Shown: positions 52,140 through 62,042 of the stretch, in pieces | Numbering within the stretch: position 1 is the first letter of the stretch | Layout: the number at the start of each line of letters is the position of its first letter | NCBI GenBank assembly: GCA_020636255.1 | Contig: JACJYE010000009.1 | Location: forward strand, 309,385 to 373,384 | Length of the DNA stretch: 64,000 bases | Reading direction: 5' to 3' | Source of the DNA: Lewinellaceae bacterium | Lineage (GTDB): Bacteria > Bacteroidota > Bacteroidia > Chitinophagales > Saprospiraceae | The notes under the pieces: model-generated | Told to the model about the DNA's origin: nothing | Databases searched by the model: none | What the model saw: the letters and a program-made list of their open reading frames with translations, nothing else | Program-made: the position numbers and the translations under genes

Positions 52140-53054
52140 ATGATGAAGCGAGCTATGAAGAAATGTATACTCAGCCTGGCCCTGCTGGCCATTAGCGGCC
52201 TGGCCCTGGCGCAGGAGTTCAATTTCACCGTGCGGGTCAACGTACAGAAACTGCAGAACGTGGATCCCCGGGTATTCCAGACCCTGGAGTCCACCGTGCT
52301 GGAATTCCTCAACAACCAGAAGTGGACCGACGACTATTTTGAAAACGAAGAGCGGATCGAGGCCAATTTGCTGATCACCGTTCAGGAAGAGATCACAGCT
52401 ACCAGCTTCAAGGCGGATATCGCTGTGCAGGCTGCCCGCCCGGTCTACGGGTCCGACTACTCCACCGCGTTGATCAATTATATCGACAAAGGCGTGACCT
52501 TTACTTACGAGCAGTTCCAGCCGCTTCAGTTCAGCCTGAACTCCTATAACGACAACCTATCCAGTGTGCTGGCCTTTTATGCTTATGTCATTCTGGGGCT
52601 CGATTATGACTCCTTTTCATCTTTTGGCGGAGAGCCTTACCTGCAAAAGGCCATGGATATCGTCAATGCCGTGCCTCAGGGGGCTGCGGCTTCCAACCCC
52701 GGCTGGCGCTCACTCGACGGCAACCGCAACCGCTACTGGCTGATCGAGAACCTGCTTTCGCCCCGCGTACGGCCTATGCGCCAGGCCTGGTACGATTACC
52801 ACCGGCAGGGCCTCGATGTGTCCGTTTCGGATATCACCACCGCCCGCGCCGTTATCGCCTCCGCACTCGAACAGGTGCGCAACGTCGACCAGGTCTATCC
52901 CAACACCATGATCGTTCAGATGTTCTCCGATACCAAGTCTGCTGAGATCCTCGAGATTTTCAAGCGCGGGACGCCTCAGGAACAGAATACGGTCATTCAG
53001 GTCATGACCAAGATCGACCCTTCCAATGCTTCGAATTACCGGGCGATCAAATAG
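52140..53054 (+). CDS. porD: DUF4835 / PorD-like T9SS accessory protein
   Basis: A 304-residue exported protein with a signal peptide (about 1-25, ending LALAQEF). The family pattern is visible: VRVNVQKLQNVDPRVFQTLE, FLNNQKWTDDYFENEERIEAN, YIDKGVTFTYEQFQPLQF and YDSFSSFGGEPYLQKAM. Such proteins are linked with T9SS function in Porphyromonas gingivalis. It starts directly after coaBC. ATG at 52140; a second Met follows at codon 2. Confidence 0.85.
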   Translation: MMKRAMKKCILSLALLAISGLALAQEFNFTVRVNVQKLQNVDPRVFQTLESTVLEFLNNQKWTDDYFENEERIEANLLITVQEEITATSFKADIAVQAARPVYGSDYSTALINYIDKGVTFTYEQFQPLQFSLNSYNDNLSSVLAFYAYVILGLDYDSFSSFGGEPYLQKAMDIVNAVPQGAAASNPGWRSLDGNRNRYWLIENLLSPRVRPMRQAWYDYHRQGLDVSVSDITTARAVIASALEQVRNVDQVYPNTMIVQMFSDTKSAEILEIFKRGTPQEQNTVIQVMTKIDPSNASNYRAIK

Positions 53055-53311
53055 CCCGGTTTTTAACGAAAGTAAAACCTGGGCCTTTTTGGGGCTTTGG
53101 CCTTGGTATAAGGCTGCATGGCTTCACTGCTGAGGCTGCTTCGAGGAGTCTCTCGTAGTTACTCAAAGCCACAAAGAAGACACCGAGTTACACAAAGCAC
53201 GGATCACCAATATTTTCCTTTGCGTAAAACGCTTTCCGGAGTGCACTCAACCCTTCTGCCCGTATCATTCGCTATTCTAATTCATTATATTTGGCACTCA
53301 AACGCTATGCT

Positions 53312-54895
53312 ATGAGCCGATCTATCGCTGTTCTGTGGATGTTTTTGCTGTATGCCCTGCCCACCTGGGCCCAACCGTCGGGTATTCCTGCTCGGATCAG
53401 CTGGGGCGAAGAGCTGAAGGAACCCGCCGGTACGCTGATCACCAAGGTCATCGATGCCAATACTGCCGGTTTTCACGTACTGCGCCAGAAAACGGAAGGC
53501 AGCCTGGCCTACGAGGCCGTTTACGTCGAGCATTACGACAGCAACATGAAGCTGCGCAGGTCGGAGGAACTGGACCTTAAATACAAAGGCAAGCGCCGCG
53601 ATTTTGAGGATGTCATCAAAATAGGCGGGCAGTTATACCTCTTTACCAGCTTCAACAACCAGGCACAGAAGAAGAACTACCTTTTTTACCAGTCCCTGAG
53701 CCCCCGCCTGCAGCCTTCCAAAGACCTGGTGAAGATCGCCGAGATCGATGCCCGCAACAAGGAAAAGGAAGGGGCGTTTCACCTGCTGCTCTCCCGCGAC
53801 AGCTCACGGGTGCTGCTTTACAACCAATTGCCCAACAACAAACGCGAACCTGAGCGCTTCGCCCTACGGGTGTTCGATAACCAGCTCCGGGAATTGTGGA
53901 GCCGCGATATCACCCTGCCTTATACCGACCAGCAGTTTTCTGTAGAGGATTATCGCATCGACAACGACGGCAACGTCTATCTGATGGGCGTGCTCTACAT
54001 CGACGGTGTGCGGGAAAGGCGCCGGGGGCGCCCCAACTATCAGTATATCGTGCTGGCCTATACCCGCGACGGCGGCGACGCGCAGGAATACCGCATCACG
54101 CTGGGCGAGAAATTCATCACCGACCTGGCCTTCCGCGTCGCCGATGACAAACGGCTTGTATTCGCGGGCTTTTACTCGGAAAAGGGCACCTATAGCATAA
54201 AAGGCACCTGCTTTTTCAGGATCGACCCTCAAACCAAAGAGATCCAGAACGTCAACCTCAAGGAATTCGAATTCGAGTTCCGGACCGAGTTCATGACCAA
54301 CGGGGAGATGCAGCGCGCCGCCCGGGCCGAAGCTTCCGGTGATGTCGGCCGCCAGCCTGAACTCTACCGGTTTTCTCTGGACGAGCTCATCCTGCGCAGC
54401 GACGGCGGCGCCGTACTGGTGGCCGAGCAGTATTACGTCTACGAACGCGTCTACCGCATGTGGGACGGCACCTTGCGCTATGATTACTTTTACAATTACA
54501 ACGATATCATCGTGGTCAATATCCGGCCCGATGGTTCTATCGAGTGGGCAACGCGCATCCCCAAGCGGCAGGAGACCTATAACGATGGAGGGTATTTCTC
54601 TTCCTACGCCATGTCGATCGTGCGCGACAAGCTGTATTTCATCTTTAACGACAACAGCCGTAACTTTGAGGATGACGGCAACAACCGCCTGTACAATTTC
54701 AACGGCCGCAACTCGGTCATCGCACTTGCGGAGTTGCGCAAAGACGGGCAGTTACGCCTCTACCCGCTGGCCTTCAACCGCGATGCCGGCACCATCACCA
54801 GGCCCAAGATCTGCAAACAGATCGGCAGCCGCCGCATGATGGTCTATGGCGAACGCGGCCGCAGCTACCGCTTCGCCAACCTGGAGTTTGAATGA
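53312..54895 (+). CDS. Exported hypothetical protein, possible beta-propeller
   Basis: A 527-residue protein with a signal peptide (MSRSIAVLWMFLLYALPTWA). The mature part is beta-rich with repeated patterns of the form W-(S/G)-R-D and IDNDGNVYLMGVLY, which recall a propeller, but I know no family. ATG at 53312 is preferred over a TTG at 53291. The upstream 257-bp gap (53055-53311) holds degenerate repeats of the ACAAAGAAGACACCGAGTTA kind seen between Bacteroidota genes. Predicted periplasmic or surface. Confidence 0.7.
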   Translation: MSRSIAVLWMFLLYALPTWAQPSGIPARISWGEELKEPAGTLITKVIDANTAGFHVLRQKTEGSLAYEAVYVEHYDSNMKLRRSEELDLKYKGKRRDFEDVIKIGGQLYLFTSFNNQAQKKNYLFYQSLSPRLQPSKDLVKIAEIDARNKEKEGAFHLLLSRDSSRVLLYNQLPNNKREPERFALRVFDNQLRELWSRDITLPYTDQQFSVEDYRIDNDGNVYLMGVLYIDGVRERRRGRPNYQYIVLAYTRDGGDAQEYRITLGEKFITDLAFRVADDKRLVFAGFYSEKGTYSIKGTCFFRIDPQTKEIQNVNLKEFEFEFRTEFMTNGEMQRAARAEASGDVGRQPELYRFSLDELILRSDGGAVLVAEQYYVYERVYRMWDGTLRYDYFYNYNDIIVVNIRPDGSIEWATRIPKRQETYNDGGYFSSYAMSIVRDKLYFIFNDNSRNFEDDGNNRLYNFNGRNSVIALAELRKDGQLRLYPLAFNRDAGTITRPKICKQIGSRRMMVYGERGRSYRFANLEFE

Positions 54896-54967
54896 TGTGG
54901 GGATGTAGGATCGCGGGCCTCCGGCCCGCTGGGCAGCGTGCGGGCATAGCGCCGAGCGTGCGATCCC

Positions 54968-54986
54968 GGCCTCCAAACAAGCTCTT
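54968..54986. repeat. Copy of the AGAGCTTGTTTGGAGG repeat
   Basis: GGCCTCCAAACAAGCTCTT matches an arm of the palindrome at 20909-20969, as a single half here. It is preceded by a 7-bp hairpin GCGGGCC-TCC-GGCCCGC (54913-54929) that may end the preceding transcript. Confidence 0.6.
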
Positions 54987-55012
54987 ACTTAGACCTTATA
55001 ACCCAAATAAAA

Positions 55013-55606
55013 ATGTCCAACCTGGCGATCTTTGCCTCTGGAACAGGCAGCAATGCAGCAAAAATTATTGAATATTTCCGGGAGGAACCGAATATTCGCG
55101 TTCGTTTAGTCGTTTCCAATAAGGCTACGGCGCCCGTATTGGGCCTGGCCGAACGCAACGGCATTGAATCGATGGTGATCAGCCGTGCAGGGTTCTATGA
55201 AACGGAAACATTACTTCAGGAGCTCGGAGCCCGGAATATAGATTTTATCGTGCTGGCCGGTTTTTTGTGGCTGATCCCACCCTATCTGGTTCGTGCTTTT
55301 GCAGGGCGTTTGGTAAATATCCACCCCGCCCTGTTGCCCAAATACGGCGGAAAGGGGATGTACGGCATGAACGTTCACCGGGCGGTAAAAGCCGCCGGGG
55401 AAAAAGAAACGGGTATCACTATCCACTATGTCAATGAACGCTACGACGAAGGCGACGCCATTTTTCAGGCCCGCTGCACCATAGATGCCGGTGATAGCCC
55501 GGAGGATATCGCGCATAAGGTGCAGGTGCTGGAACACGAACATTTTGCGCCGGTTATCGAACGGCTCGTATCCTCCGGGCAGCAAAACGAACCATCCAAT
55601 CATTAA
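55013..55606 (+). CDS. purN: Phosphoribosylglycinamide formyltransferase
   Basis: Third step of purine synthesis, N10-formyl-THF to GAR. The 197 residues fit the family. Motifs are the N-terminal LAIFASGTGSNAAKIIEYF, the catalytic Asn/His in VNIHPALLPKYGGKGMYGMN and the Asp in HYVNERYDEGDAIFQ. The next gene begins 16 bp downstream and is co-directional. Confidence 0.95.
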   Translation: MSNLAIFASGTGSNAAKIIEYFREEPNIRVRLVVSNKATAPVLGLAERNGIESMVISRAGFYETETLLQELGARNIDFIVLAGFLWLIPPYLVRAFAGRLVNIHPALLPKYGGKGMYGMNVHRAVKAAGEKETGITIHYVNERYDEGDAIFQARCTIDAGDSPEDIAHKVQVLEHEHFAPVIERLVSSGQQNEPSNH

Positions 55607-55622
55607 AAAATATACAGCCAAC

Positions 55623-57623
55623 ATGACAAGGAAAATCATACTGTTACTTCTGCTGTCCGTAACCATGGGGGGCATCGGCCAGGCTCAAAGCTGGCGCAAG
55701 TTGAAAAAGGAGGCCGAAGAAGCTTATTCGGCAGGCAAGCTTTCCGATGCCGCCGACAAGTACGCGCAGGCTTACCAGAAAAAGAAAAAAGAAGACCTTA
55801 CCCTTCAGGCTGGAGAGATCTACTATACCCTGCGGGATTATCGCAAGGCGGTGGAGGCATACCGCCCCATCAAGGATATGAACGACAAATACCCGCTGGT
55901 AGGCCTGAAGTTCGCCCGTTGCCTCAAGCAGGACGGGCAGTACGACCGCGCTATCCAGGAATTCCAGGCCTTTTCTGAAAAATATACCGGCGACGGTAAA
56001 GATATCCTGCAGGATATCATCCAGTCCGAGATCCGTGGCTGCCGCCTTGGTATGGAAGCGCCGGCGCAGGCCAATCGCGATGTGGAAGTGCTGCTGCCAG
56101 GTGACGGCGTCAATTCGGACAAACAGGAGTTCGCACCCTTCCCCGTCTCGGATAACGAGCTGTTCTTTTCTTCTACCCGTGGCGACCGCGCGCGCATCTA
56201 TACGTCCAAGCGGTCGGGCACTACCTGGGGCCCCGCCGAAGCGCCGCGCAACTTCCCCGTCATACAATCGGGCCAGTTTGGCAATGGCGCCATGGCGCCC
56301 GATGGCAGCCGCATGTATTTCACCGTTTGCAGCGACAGCAAAGAACCGTGGAACGACGTCAAGACCCGTTGCGAGATATTCGTCACCAAACGCGTCGGCG
56401 CCGTATGGTCGCAGCCGGAGCGGCTTCCCGATTATATCAACCTGAACGGTGCAACGGCCACCCACCCGAATGTCGCCCATCAGCGCGGCCAGGAGATCCT
56501 CTATTTCTCCTCCAACCGCGATGGCGGCCGCGGCGGCATGGACCTCTGGTACGTCACCCGCGACCTTGGCCTGGACGATAACGATTTTACCTTCCCCGTC
56601 AACCTGGGGCCTGTGGTAAATACCCTGGGCGATGAGATCACACCGTATTATAACGTGGAAGACCAGTCGCTGTACTTCGCTTCCAACGGCCACGTCTCTA
56701 TAGGTGGTTTCGACATTTTCCGAGCCACCGGCGATGAGGTGAACTGGTCGCAGCCTGAAAACCTGGGCATGCCGTTCAACTCCAGCGCCGACGATTATGC
56801 CTACATCCTCAACCCTTCCCGTACCGGCGGCTTCCTGGTGTCGAACAGGGTATTTGCCGGCCAAAAAACGGAGACCACCAATCAGGATATCTTCGAGTTC
56901 GCCGTCGGTGGCCGCCGCGTAATGGTCAAAGGCAATGTGTACGACCGGCAGTCTGGCGAGCCTATCAACGATATTACGGTATCGCTCTACCAGCTATTCG
57001 ATGACGGCCGCGAAACGGAGCTCATCAACCGTGGGTTCAACGAGGGCAATTACGCTTTTGAGATCATGCCCAACCGCCGCTTCCGCGTGGAGGTGTCGGC
57101 CTACGGGTATAAAACGGGCGCGTATCGCTTCTCGGCCGACGACCCCAATACCTTTACCTACGGCCAGCCCATCTTTCTGGAGGCAGAAGGCGCCGCACAA
57201 CCCGTAACGCCCCCTGCCACGACGGAGCCGTCGCGCCCCAACCAACCTACGACGACGCGGCCTGTAGAGCCTTCAGAACCCACTACTACCGCGCCTGCAG
57301 GCCAGCCCTACATCACCCGTGGCCGCGACCCGCGGGATAATTACGAATACGAAACGTCGGCGCCGCGCCTGCAGGGCACTTATTACAAGGTGCAGCTGGC
57401 CGCCGTGGGCACCTACATCCCGGAACGCTTCGACAACGTCACTTCCCTGGGGCGCCTGGATACGGAGCGCATCATACAGCGTAACCTTACCCGCGTATTG
57501 CTGGGCGATTATATGTCTATCGACAAGGCGCGTTCCGTCATGAAACAAGTGCAGGGCAAGGGTTATTCCGGCGCTTATGTGGTGGAATATAAAGACGGGG
57601 AACGGTACGGAAAAACGAATTGA
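55623..57623 (+). CDS. PorE-like envelope protein with C-terminal SPOR-like domain
   Basis: A 666-residue exported protein. Domain order: signal peptide (1-20), TPR-like helices (about 22-150), a PD40/WD40-like propeller (about 165-440; SDNELFFSSTRGDRARI, ILYFSSNRDGGRGGMDLWYV), a carboxypeptidase-regulatory-like domain (about 470-540), a Pro/Thr linker (about 545-590) and an approximately 75-residue C-terminal end (YYKVQLAAVG...GYSGAYVVEYKDG) of SPOR form. Porphyromonas PorE has the same order with OmpA at the end; here SPOR would bind peptidoglycan. ATG at 55623 begins the signal peptide. A link to T9SS or the cell wall is inference. Confidence 0.75.
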   Translation: MTRKIILLLLLSVTMGGIGQAQSWRKLKKEAEEAYSAGKLSDAADKYAQAYQKKKKEDLTLQAGEIYYTLRDYRKAVEAYRPIKDMNDKYPLVGLKFARCLKQDGQYDRAIQEFQAFSEKYTGDGKDILQDIIQSEIRGCRLGMEAPAQANRDVEVLLPGDGVNSDKQEFAPFPVSDNELFFSSTRGDRARIYTSKRSGTTWGPAEAPRNFPVIQSGQFGNGAMAPDGSRMYFTVCSDSKEPWNDVKTRCEIFVTKRVGAVWSQPERLPDYINLNGATATHPNVAHQRGQEILYFSSNRDGGRGGMDLWYVTRDLGLDDNDFTFPVNLGPVVNTLGDEITPYYNVEDQSLYFASNGHVSIGGFDIFRATGDEVNWSQPENLGMPFNSSADDYAYILNPSRTGGFLVSNRVFAGQKTETTNQDIFEFAVGGRRVMVKGNVYDRQSGEPINDITVSLYQLFDDGRETELINRGFNEGNYAFEIMPNRRFRVEVSAYGYKTGAYRFSADDPNTFTYGQPIFLEAEGAAQPVTPPATTEPSRPNQPTTTRPVEPSEPTTTAPAGQPYITRGRDPRDNYEYETSAPRLQGTYYKVQLAAVGTYIPERFDNVTSLGRLDTERIIQRNLTRVLLGDYMSIDKARSVMKQVQGKGYSGAYVVEYKDGERYGKTN

Positions 57624-58269
57624 GCGGGTACGTAAGCTATCCCGGATTTTCGTAGCAGAGCCTGCAATAAATTAACCGCAAACCCACCTACGCCTTTGGC
57701 TTTGGTGGCAGGAACGCAGAGGGTGCGAAGAATGCGCATAACCTCTGCGTTCTTTGTGAATACTTGCCTGGATCTTCCGCGAAGCACGCTAAAGCAACGC
57801 GAAGTACGCCAAGGGGGTAAAATACCTTTCTGCCCTTAGCGGGAACCGCCTCTGCGTTTGGGTTTAATATTTTCCGTGAATGCTACTGCTTCTGTGGAAA
57901 CCTACAGGATGACAGGCTGAAGTGGTTTAATTTAGCCGGCGGGAACGGCAATCGCCACCAGGCAAATAATTACCGAAGAACAATGAAATCCTGGGATGGT
58001 TTAAGTACTAAAGTTAAAATACAATTGAATATTTGGATCTTATCTTATCTTATCTTTGATACACATTTCCTCTTTTAGCAACACTAAGCGTTCTAATTAT
58101 TCCGATTTTTAGTAAAATTTAAGCAATATTTCTGATTTAATCTTACTGTATTAAGTAAGTCTATAATCTCTATTTGAATCATTGGACTGGGGGATTATGG
58201 ATAATAATTACATTTTCTTAGGAGTTCAAACTAAAGTGGATTTATTCCTAACTGCTCAATCATAGATAG
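57624..58269. other. Gap with degenerate repeats leading into an AT-rich island
   Basis: 646 bases. 57660-57860 holds low-complexity repeats of the AACGCAGAGG kind, with the inverted pair AACGCAGAGG (57713-57722) and CCTCTGCGTT (57742-57751) as a possible terminator of the preceding gene. From about 57960 the composition becomes clearly AT-rich; no gene-like frame was seen before 58270. Confidence 0.5.
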
Positions 58270-58995
58270 ATGAAGGATTTCTTTACAATGAAAATGTTGA
58301 CAGTTTTGATTCCAACCGTGATAGTGGTTATTTCTGGTTGCCAAAGTTGTAATAACTGCGGAGAGGGTAATTTAGATTCAAAATTAGTTCTTTTAGTAAA
58401 TCTCCCACAGGACAATGGCCAGGGATGTACATATGATTTATATCCATACCATCAAATGTTGGCTTTTGGTGTACCACCTTGCTGTTTATTTACGAAAGAT
58501 CTGTATGACCAGACTGAACACTACATAGAGTTAGATGTTTCTGGCGAGTGTTTTAATGGTGAATTTAATACGAGGTATAGAGGAGTCTTTTCAGAGGGGA
58601 TTTTAGGAAACAACTGCCCCAATTATATTCTTGGTGGAGGTTGTTTTAACGATGGAGGAGCGAATAGTATCCAAATAGAACCGCACTCTATTCCAAATGT
58701 ATTAAAATTGTGTGTTACCATTCCTTGGAGTCAACATCATGGACACATAGAATTTAATATCTCCCTCCTTTATAGGACCATGTGTACGAAAAGTGATGAA
58801 AATTGTCAAAGTTGCGGAGCTGAAAAGTATTTTTATGCCTATTATAAGCACGATGGGATATATAATTATCAAGACCCAGAGGGAGGCGTCTGGGAATTGT
58901 GTGAACCAATGGATACGTATGTATACTATGTGGATGTAAATTCATTTGATGAACTTTTTATCGGATGTGAATCCTCCGGCACATGTAAACCATAG
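58270..58995 (+). CDS. Hypothetical lipoprotein, AT-rich, Cys-rich
   Basis: A 241-residue protein with a lipoprotein signal (ending VVISGCQS). The mature part is rich in Cys (many in CQSCNNCG, CQSCGAEKY, CESSGTCKP) and aromatic residues and resembles no family I know. Codon use and base composition are much more AT-rich than in the neighbours, suggesting recent transfer. Start ATG 58270 or 58288 (MKMLTVLIP). It is followed 25 bp later by another lipoprotein gene. Confidence 0.6.
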   Translation: MKDFFTMKMLTVLIPTVIVVISGCQSCNNCGEGNLDSKLVLLVNLPQDNGQGCTYDLYPYHQMLAFGVPPCCLFTKDLYDQTEHYIELDVSGECFNGEFNTRYRGVFSEGILGNNCPNYILGGGCFNDGGANSIQIEPHSIPNVLKLCVTIPWSQHHGHIEFNISLLYRTMCTKSDENCQSCGAEKYFYAYYKHDGIYNYQDPEGGVWELCEPMDTYVYYVDVNSFDELFIGCESSGTCKP

Positions 58996-59020
58996 TAGTT
59001 AACGATTAAAATTCTACCGA

Positions 59021-59821
59021 ATGAACAGGGTAATATTAATGTGTTTGATTTCACTGTTTGCGGTTTCCTGTAAGCAGGGCGAGCTGTGCGAGGTAGAGAA
59101 ACCGCTTAATGCAGTGTTCCGTCAGGGAGAATTGACAGAGTTTCTCGATTTGTTGAAGTACGAAGATGATGGGACAATCATATTATCGCACTATAATTAT
59201 AATTTTTCAAAGAGTAGCAAATATGCTGTTACCGGTACTTTTGATGATGGGGTTGGGGTAGAACAGGTGTCGTTAAATGAATATAATGTTCATCCACAAA
59301 ATGGCATTTTCCAGCATGACGATGGCTTGGTTAGTATTGGCTTACAATCTATTGCGCCTATCCCGAATTACTTTGGACAGCCTTTGAGTTTTCAATTATT
59401 ATCAGCGGAGAATTCTGTTTTATTGGCAGATCAACTGAATATTCCGGCTGCCCTGGATATCTTCATTGGGCAGGATGGCCCTAATCCTACCTTTTCTCCT
59501 GGATATACCCTGCAATGGAACGCTGTACAAGAGAATGGACTGGGATTGTACCTTGTTTTTGAATTCAATCCTGCCGCCAATATCCATCTGCCGGGGCCTG
59601 CACTTAGTGAAGGTAAACATTTATGGTATATCAATATTCCGGACACAGGTTCATACACCTTCCAGGAGAGTGATTTCCCTGGCCAATTGCCCGAAGGGGC
59701 GGTTATTGGCCTGCGGGCCATTCGGGGGAAAATCAAAGATTACACTACGGGAAATGGCAGTTTCAGGTTCGTTGCCCATTCGGAGGTACACGGGTTCTTT
59801 AAGTTTGGAGGGCATCAATAG
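59021..59821 (+). CDS. Hypothetical lipoprotein
   Basis: A 266-residue protein with a lipoprotein signal ending LFAVSCKQ. The mature part is predicted beta-rich (FTFQESDFPGQLPEGAVIG) with a repeated pattern of hydrophobic strands; no family is recognised. Composition is AT-rich in the first half and nearer the background in the second. It overlaps the convergent deaminase gene by 7 bases at its stop. Confidence 0.6.
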   Translation: MNRVILMCLISLFAVSCKQGELCEVEKPLNAVFRQGELTEFLDLLKYEDDGTIILSHYNYNFSKSSKYAVTGTFDDGVGVEQVSLNEYNVHPQNGIFQHDDGLVSIGLQSIAPIPNYFGQPLSFQLLSAENSVLLADQLNIPAALDIFIGQDGPNPTFSPGYTLQWNAVQENGLGLYLVFEFNPAANIHLPGPALSEGKHLWYINIPDTGSYTFQESDFPGQLPEGAVIGLRAIRGKIKDYTTGNGSFRFVAHSEVHGFFKFGGHQ

Positions 59822-60813
59822 CCAACGGCCAGCAAGGGCCCAAAGCGCTCGTTGAAGCCTTCGATGCCCTGCAGCCCGCCGGTATGAACGGCGAGCAGGG
59901 TGCTTCCTTCCTGAAAATACCCCCTTTCTATGAGCTGGAACAGGCCGTAAAAGAGCTTTCCGGTATACACGGGGCCGAGCGCTATGCCGTGTTGCCGGTA
60001 GAAATGGTTGATAAAATCCACCAGTTCCGGCGCCCATTTGGCGTAGCCGCCAAAATGGAAATCGGGTATGATAGCCCAGTGCCCGCCGCGCTTGCCCTGC
60101 TGCTCCGAACCTTCATCCCTGTAACCCTCTAACCTGTAACTTGCAAGCACCTCCCGCACCATACCTTCCACAAAATCTCCTTTTAGGGCCGGGAAACCCA
60201 GCACCTGCGCCCGATCCTGTACGCCGGCGATGATGCCGGCCATCGTGCCTCCTGTGCCTACGCTGCAGCACCAGTGGGTGGGAAAGCTGTCCAGTTGTTG
60301 TTCCACCTCGGCTACGATGTCCAGGCAGCCTTTAATGGCGAGGGTGTTGGTGCCGCCTTCGGGCAGCAGGTAGTAGTTGCCGAACTGCTGTTGCAGGTTG
60401 TCCTGGAACGCTTTTCCTCCTTTATCCCGAAAGGCGCTGCGGCTGATATGGTGCAGTTGCATGCCGCAGGCTTCGGCAAAGCGCAGGGTGGGGTTGAGCC
60501 CTCTGGGCCGCTCGCCGCGGATGATACCTATGGTTTTGAAGCCAAATGCCTGCCCGGCAGCAGCTACGGCGGCGATGTGGTTGGAGAAGGCGCCGCCGAA
60601 GGTGAGCAGGGTATCGTGCCCTTTGTTCTGCGCGGCCAGCAGGTTGTACTGCAGCTTGCGCCATTTGTTGCCGCACAGCGCCAGTCCGGGCCCCATACGC
60701 AACAGCTCGTCGCGCTTGATGAACAGGCGGATGCCTCTTTCCTCCAGTAGCGGAGCAAACAGCTCCTGAACGGGGCTGGGCGGATGGTGAAAAAGTGGTG
60801 ATAGGGTGGGCAT
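59815..60813 (-). CDS. ACC deaminase/D-cysteine desulfhydrase-like PLP enzyme
   Basis: A 332-residue fold-type II PLP enzyme. The likely Schiff-base Lys is in LALCGNKWRKLQYNLL, followed by TFGGAFSNHIAAVAAAG (phosphate and substrate contact) and a Gly-rich CCSVGTGGTMAGI loop. Members deaminate 1-aminocyclopropane-1-carboxylate or desulfurate D-cysteine; the sequence does not settle which. It converges with the lipoprotein gene, overlapping 7 bp. Cytoplasmic. Confidence 0.87.
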   Translation of the reverse strand: MPTLSPLFHHPPSPVQELFAPLLEERGIRLFIKRDELLRMGPGLALCGNKWRKLQYNLLAAQNKGHDTLLTFGGAFSNHIAAVAAAGQAFGFKTIGIIRGERPRGLNPTLRFAEACGMQLHHISRSAFRDKGGKAFQDNLQQQFGNYYLLPEGGTNTLAIKGCLDIVAEVEQQLDSFPTHWCCSVGTGGTMAGIIAGVQDRAQVLGFPALKGDFVEGMVREVLASYRLEGYRDEGSEQQGKRGGHWAIIPDFHFGGYAKWAPELVDFINHFYRQHGIALGPVYTGKLFYGLFQLIERGYFQEGSTLLAVHTGGLQGIEGFNERFGPLLAVGY

Positions 60814-60894
60814 GGTTTGATGTTAACGTTAGAGTACCGGTTCAGGTTAACCCCAAAACTCTGAAACTCTGAAACTCTGAACCGCCCCCGCCAC

Positions 60895-62022
60895 TCAAAG
60901 GCTCTGCCACAGCCTGCCTTCCTGGTTGATATGCCAGTAGCCGGCATCGGGGCCTTTGGCTATGATCTCGAACATACTGGGTGTCGTGGCCAGTTGGGGC
61001 TGGAAGGCGTAACCTTCGATAGCTACCGGCGGCAGGGTAAGCCGTGCCGTGTCGGCGGTGTAGGCGCCGTATCGTTCGCGGTGGCGCAACTGCTGCAGGT
61101 AGAGCTGCCACAGGGCCCATTTTACTCTTTCTTCGGGCTTTTCCTCAAAAGCTTCCGTGCCGGCGCCGGCATGAATATCGGAGAACTGGACGAAACCCCA
61201 GGTTTCCGTCTGGTGCATATCGACGCGGCCGGAGGGCGACCACACCCAGTTCTCTTCGGGCCAGCGCTGTTCCTGGCCGGTGGTGGGGTCCGTTTTTTTG
61301 TGGTAGGCCCCATCGCGGACGTCGAGGTGCCAGTCGACCCGGGAGAAGTTGACCCGCCATTGTTCGCCAGGAAGAGGGCGCCGGGAAGAGGGCGCCATTT
61401 CTTTGAGCGCGCTCCAGGGCATTGCTACCTCTACATTCCAGGACTGGTCTTCGTCTGAAGGGTCGTTGAGGGTGCCCACCAGGTGCACCGCGGTTTTGAT
61501 TCCTTTAATATCCCAGTTATTGATATACTTGGGCCGGATGGTATCCACCCGATAGGGCTGGGTGAGCAACAGATCCCAAATAGCGTTATTAGCGTTCATT
61601 TCGAACTCGTAGTACAGTTGCCCATCACCGTCGGGGTCGATGAAGATCTCGAAGTCGTCATTCATGTACATCACTGCATCGCGTTCGGTAAGGGTGGCCC
61701 ACAGATGTGGCTCTTCGATAGTGGCTGCGAAGTAAAGATATGTTTCATCCCACAACATCTTGGCGCGAGTGCGGTAGGTGGGCGCCGGTTTGAGCTCCCC
61801 TTCGATGTCCACGAAGTCTTCCGACCAGGGAGCCGCCTGCCAGCTCGCTTCATCCGCCAGGCCGTCGATGGCGATGGGCCCGGCGGCCTGGTAGCAGACG
61901 TACTGGCGCGGAGCGTAGGGTATGGGATGCTCGTAGCTCACTTTTTCGGCCGGTTTTTCAACGGCTTGCGTGCAGCTGAAAAGCATAGCGGCCAGTATCA
62001 GGGCCGGAAGGAGATGGCGCAT
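60895..62022 (-). CDS. Lipoprotein with CBM9-like carbohydrate-binding domain
   Basis: A 375-residue lipoprotein (signal ending AAMLFSCTQ). The module about 45-240 has the family 9-like order GLADEASWQAAPWSEDFVDI, KMLWDETYLYFAATIEEPHL, IFIDPDGDGQLYYEFEMNAN and a C-terminal WRVNFSRVDWH; a tail with DMHQTETWGFVQF follows. Such proteins bind sugars at the surface and often assist polysaccharide breakdown. ATG at 62022 is preferred over 62046. Confidence 0.83.
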   Translation of the reverse strand: MRHLLPALILAAMLFSCTQAVEKPAEKVSYEHPIPYAPRQYVCYQAAGPIAIDGLADEASWQAAPWSEDFVDIEGELKPAPTYRTRAKMLWDETYLYFAATIEEPHLWATLTERDAVMYMNDDFEIFIDPDGDGQLYYEFEMNANNAIWDLLLTQPYRVDTIRPKYINNWDIKGIKTAVHLVGTLNDPSDEDQSWNVEVAMPWSALKEMAPSSRRPLPGEQWRVNFSRVDWHLDVRDGAYHKKTDPTTGQEQRWPEENWVWSPSGRVDMHQTETWGFVQFSDIHAGAGTEAFEEKPEERVKWALWQLYLQQLRHRERYGAYTADTARLTLPPVAIEGYAFQPQLATTPSMFEIIAKGPDAGYWHINQEGRLWQSL

Positions 62023-62042
62023 GTTCAGGTATTTAGGAATCC

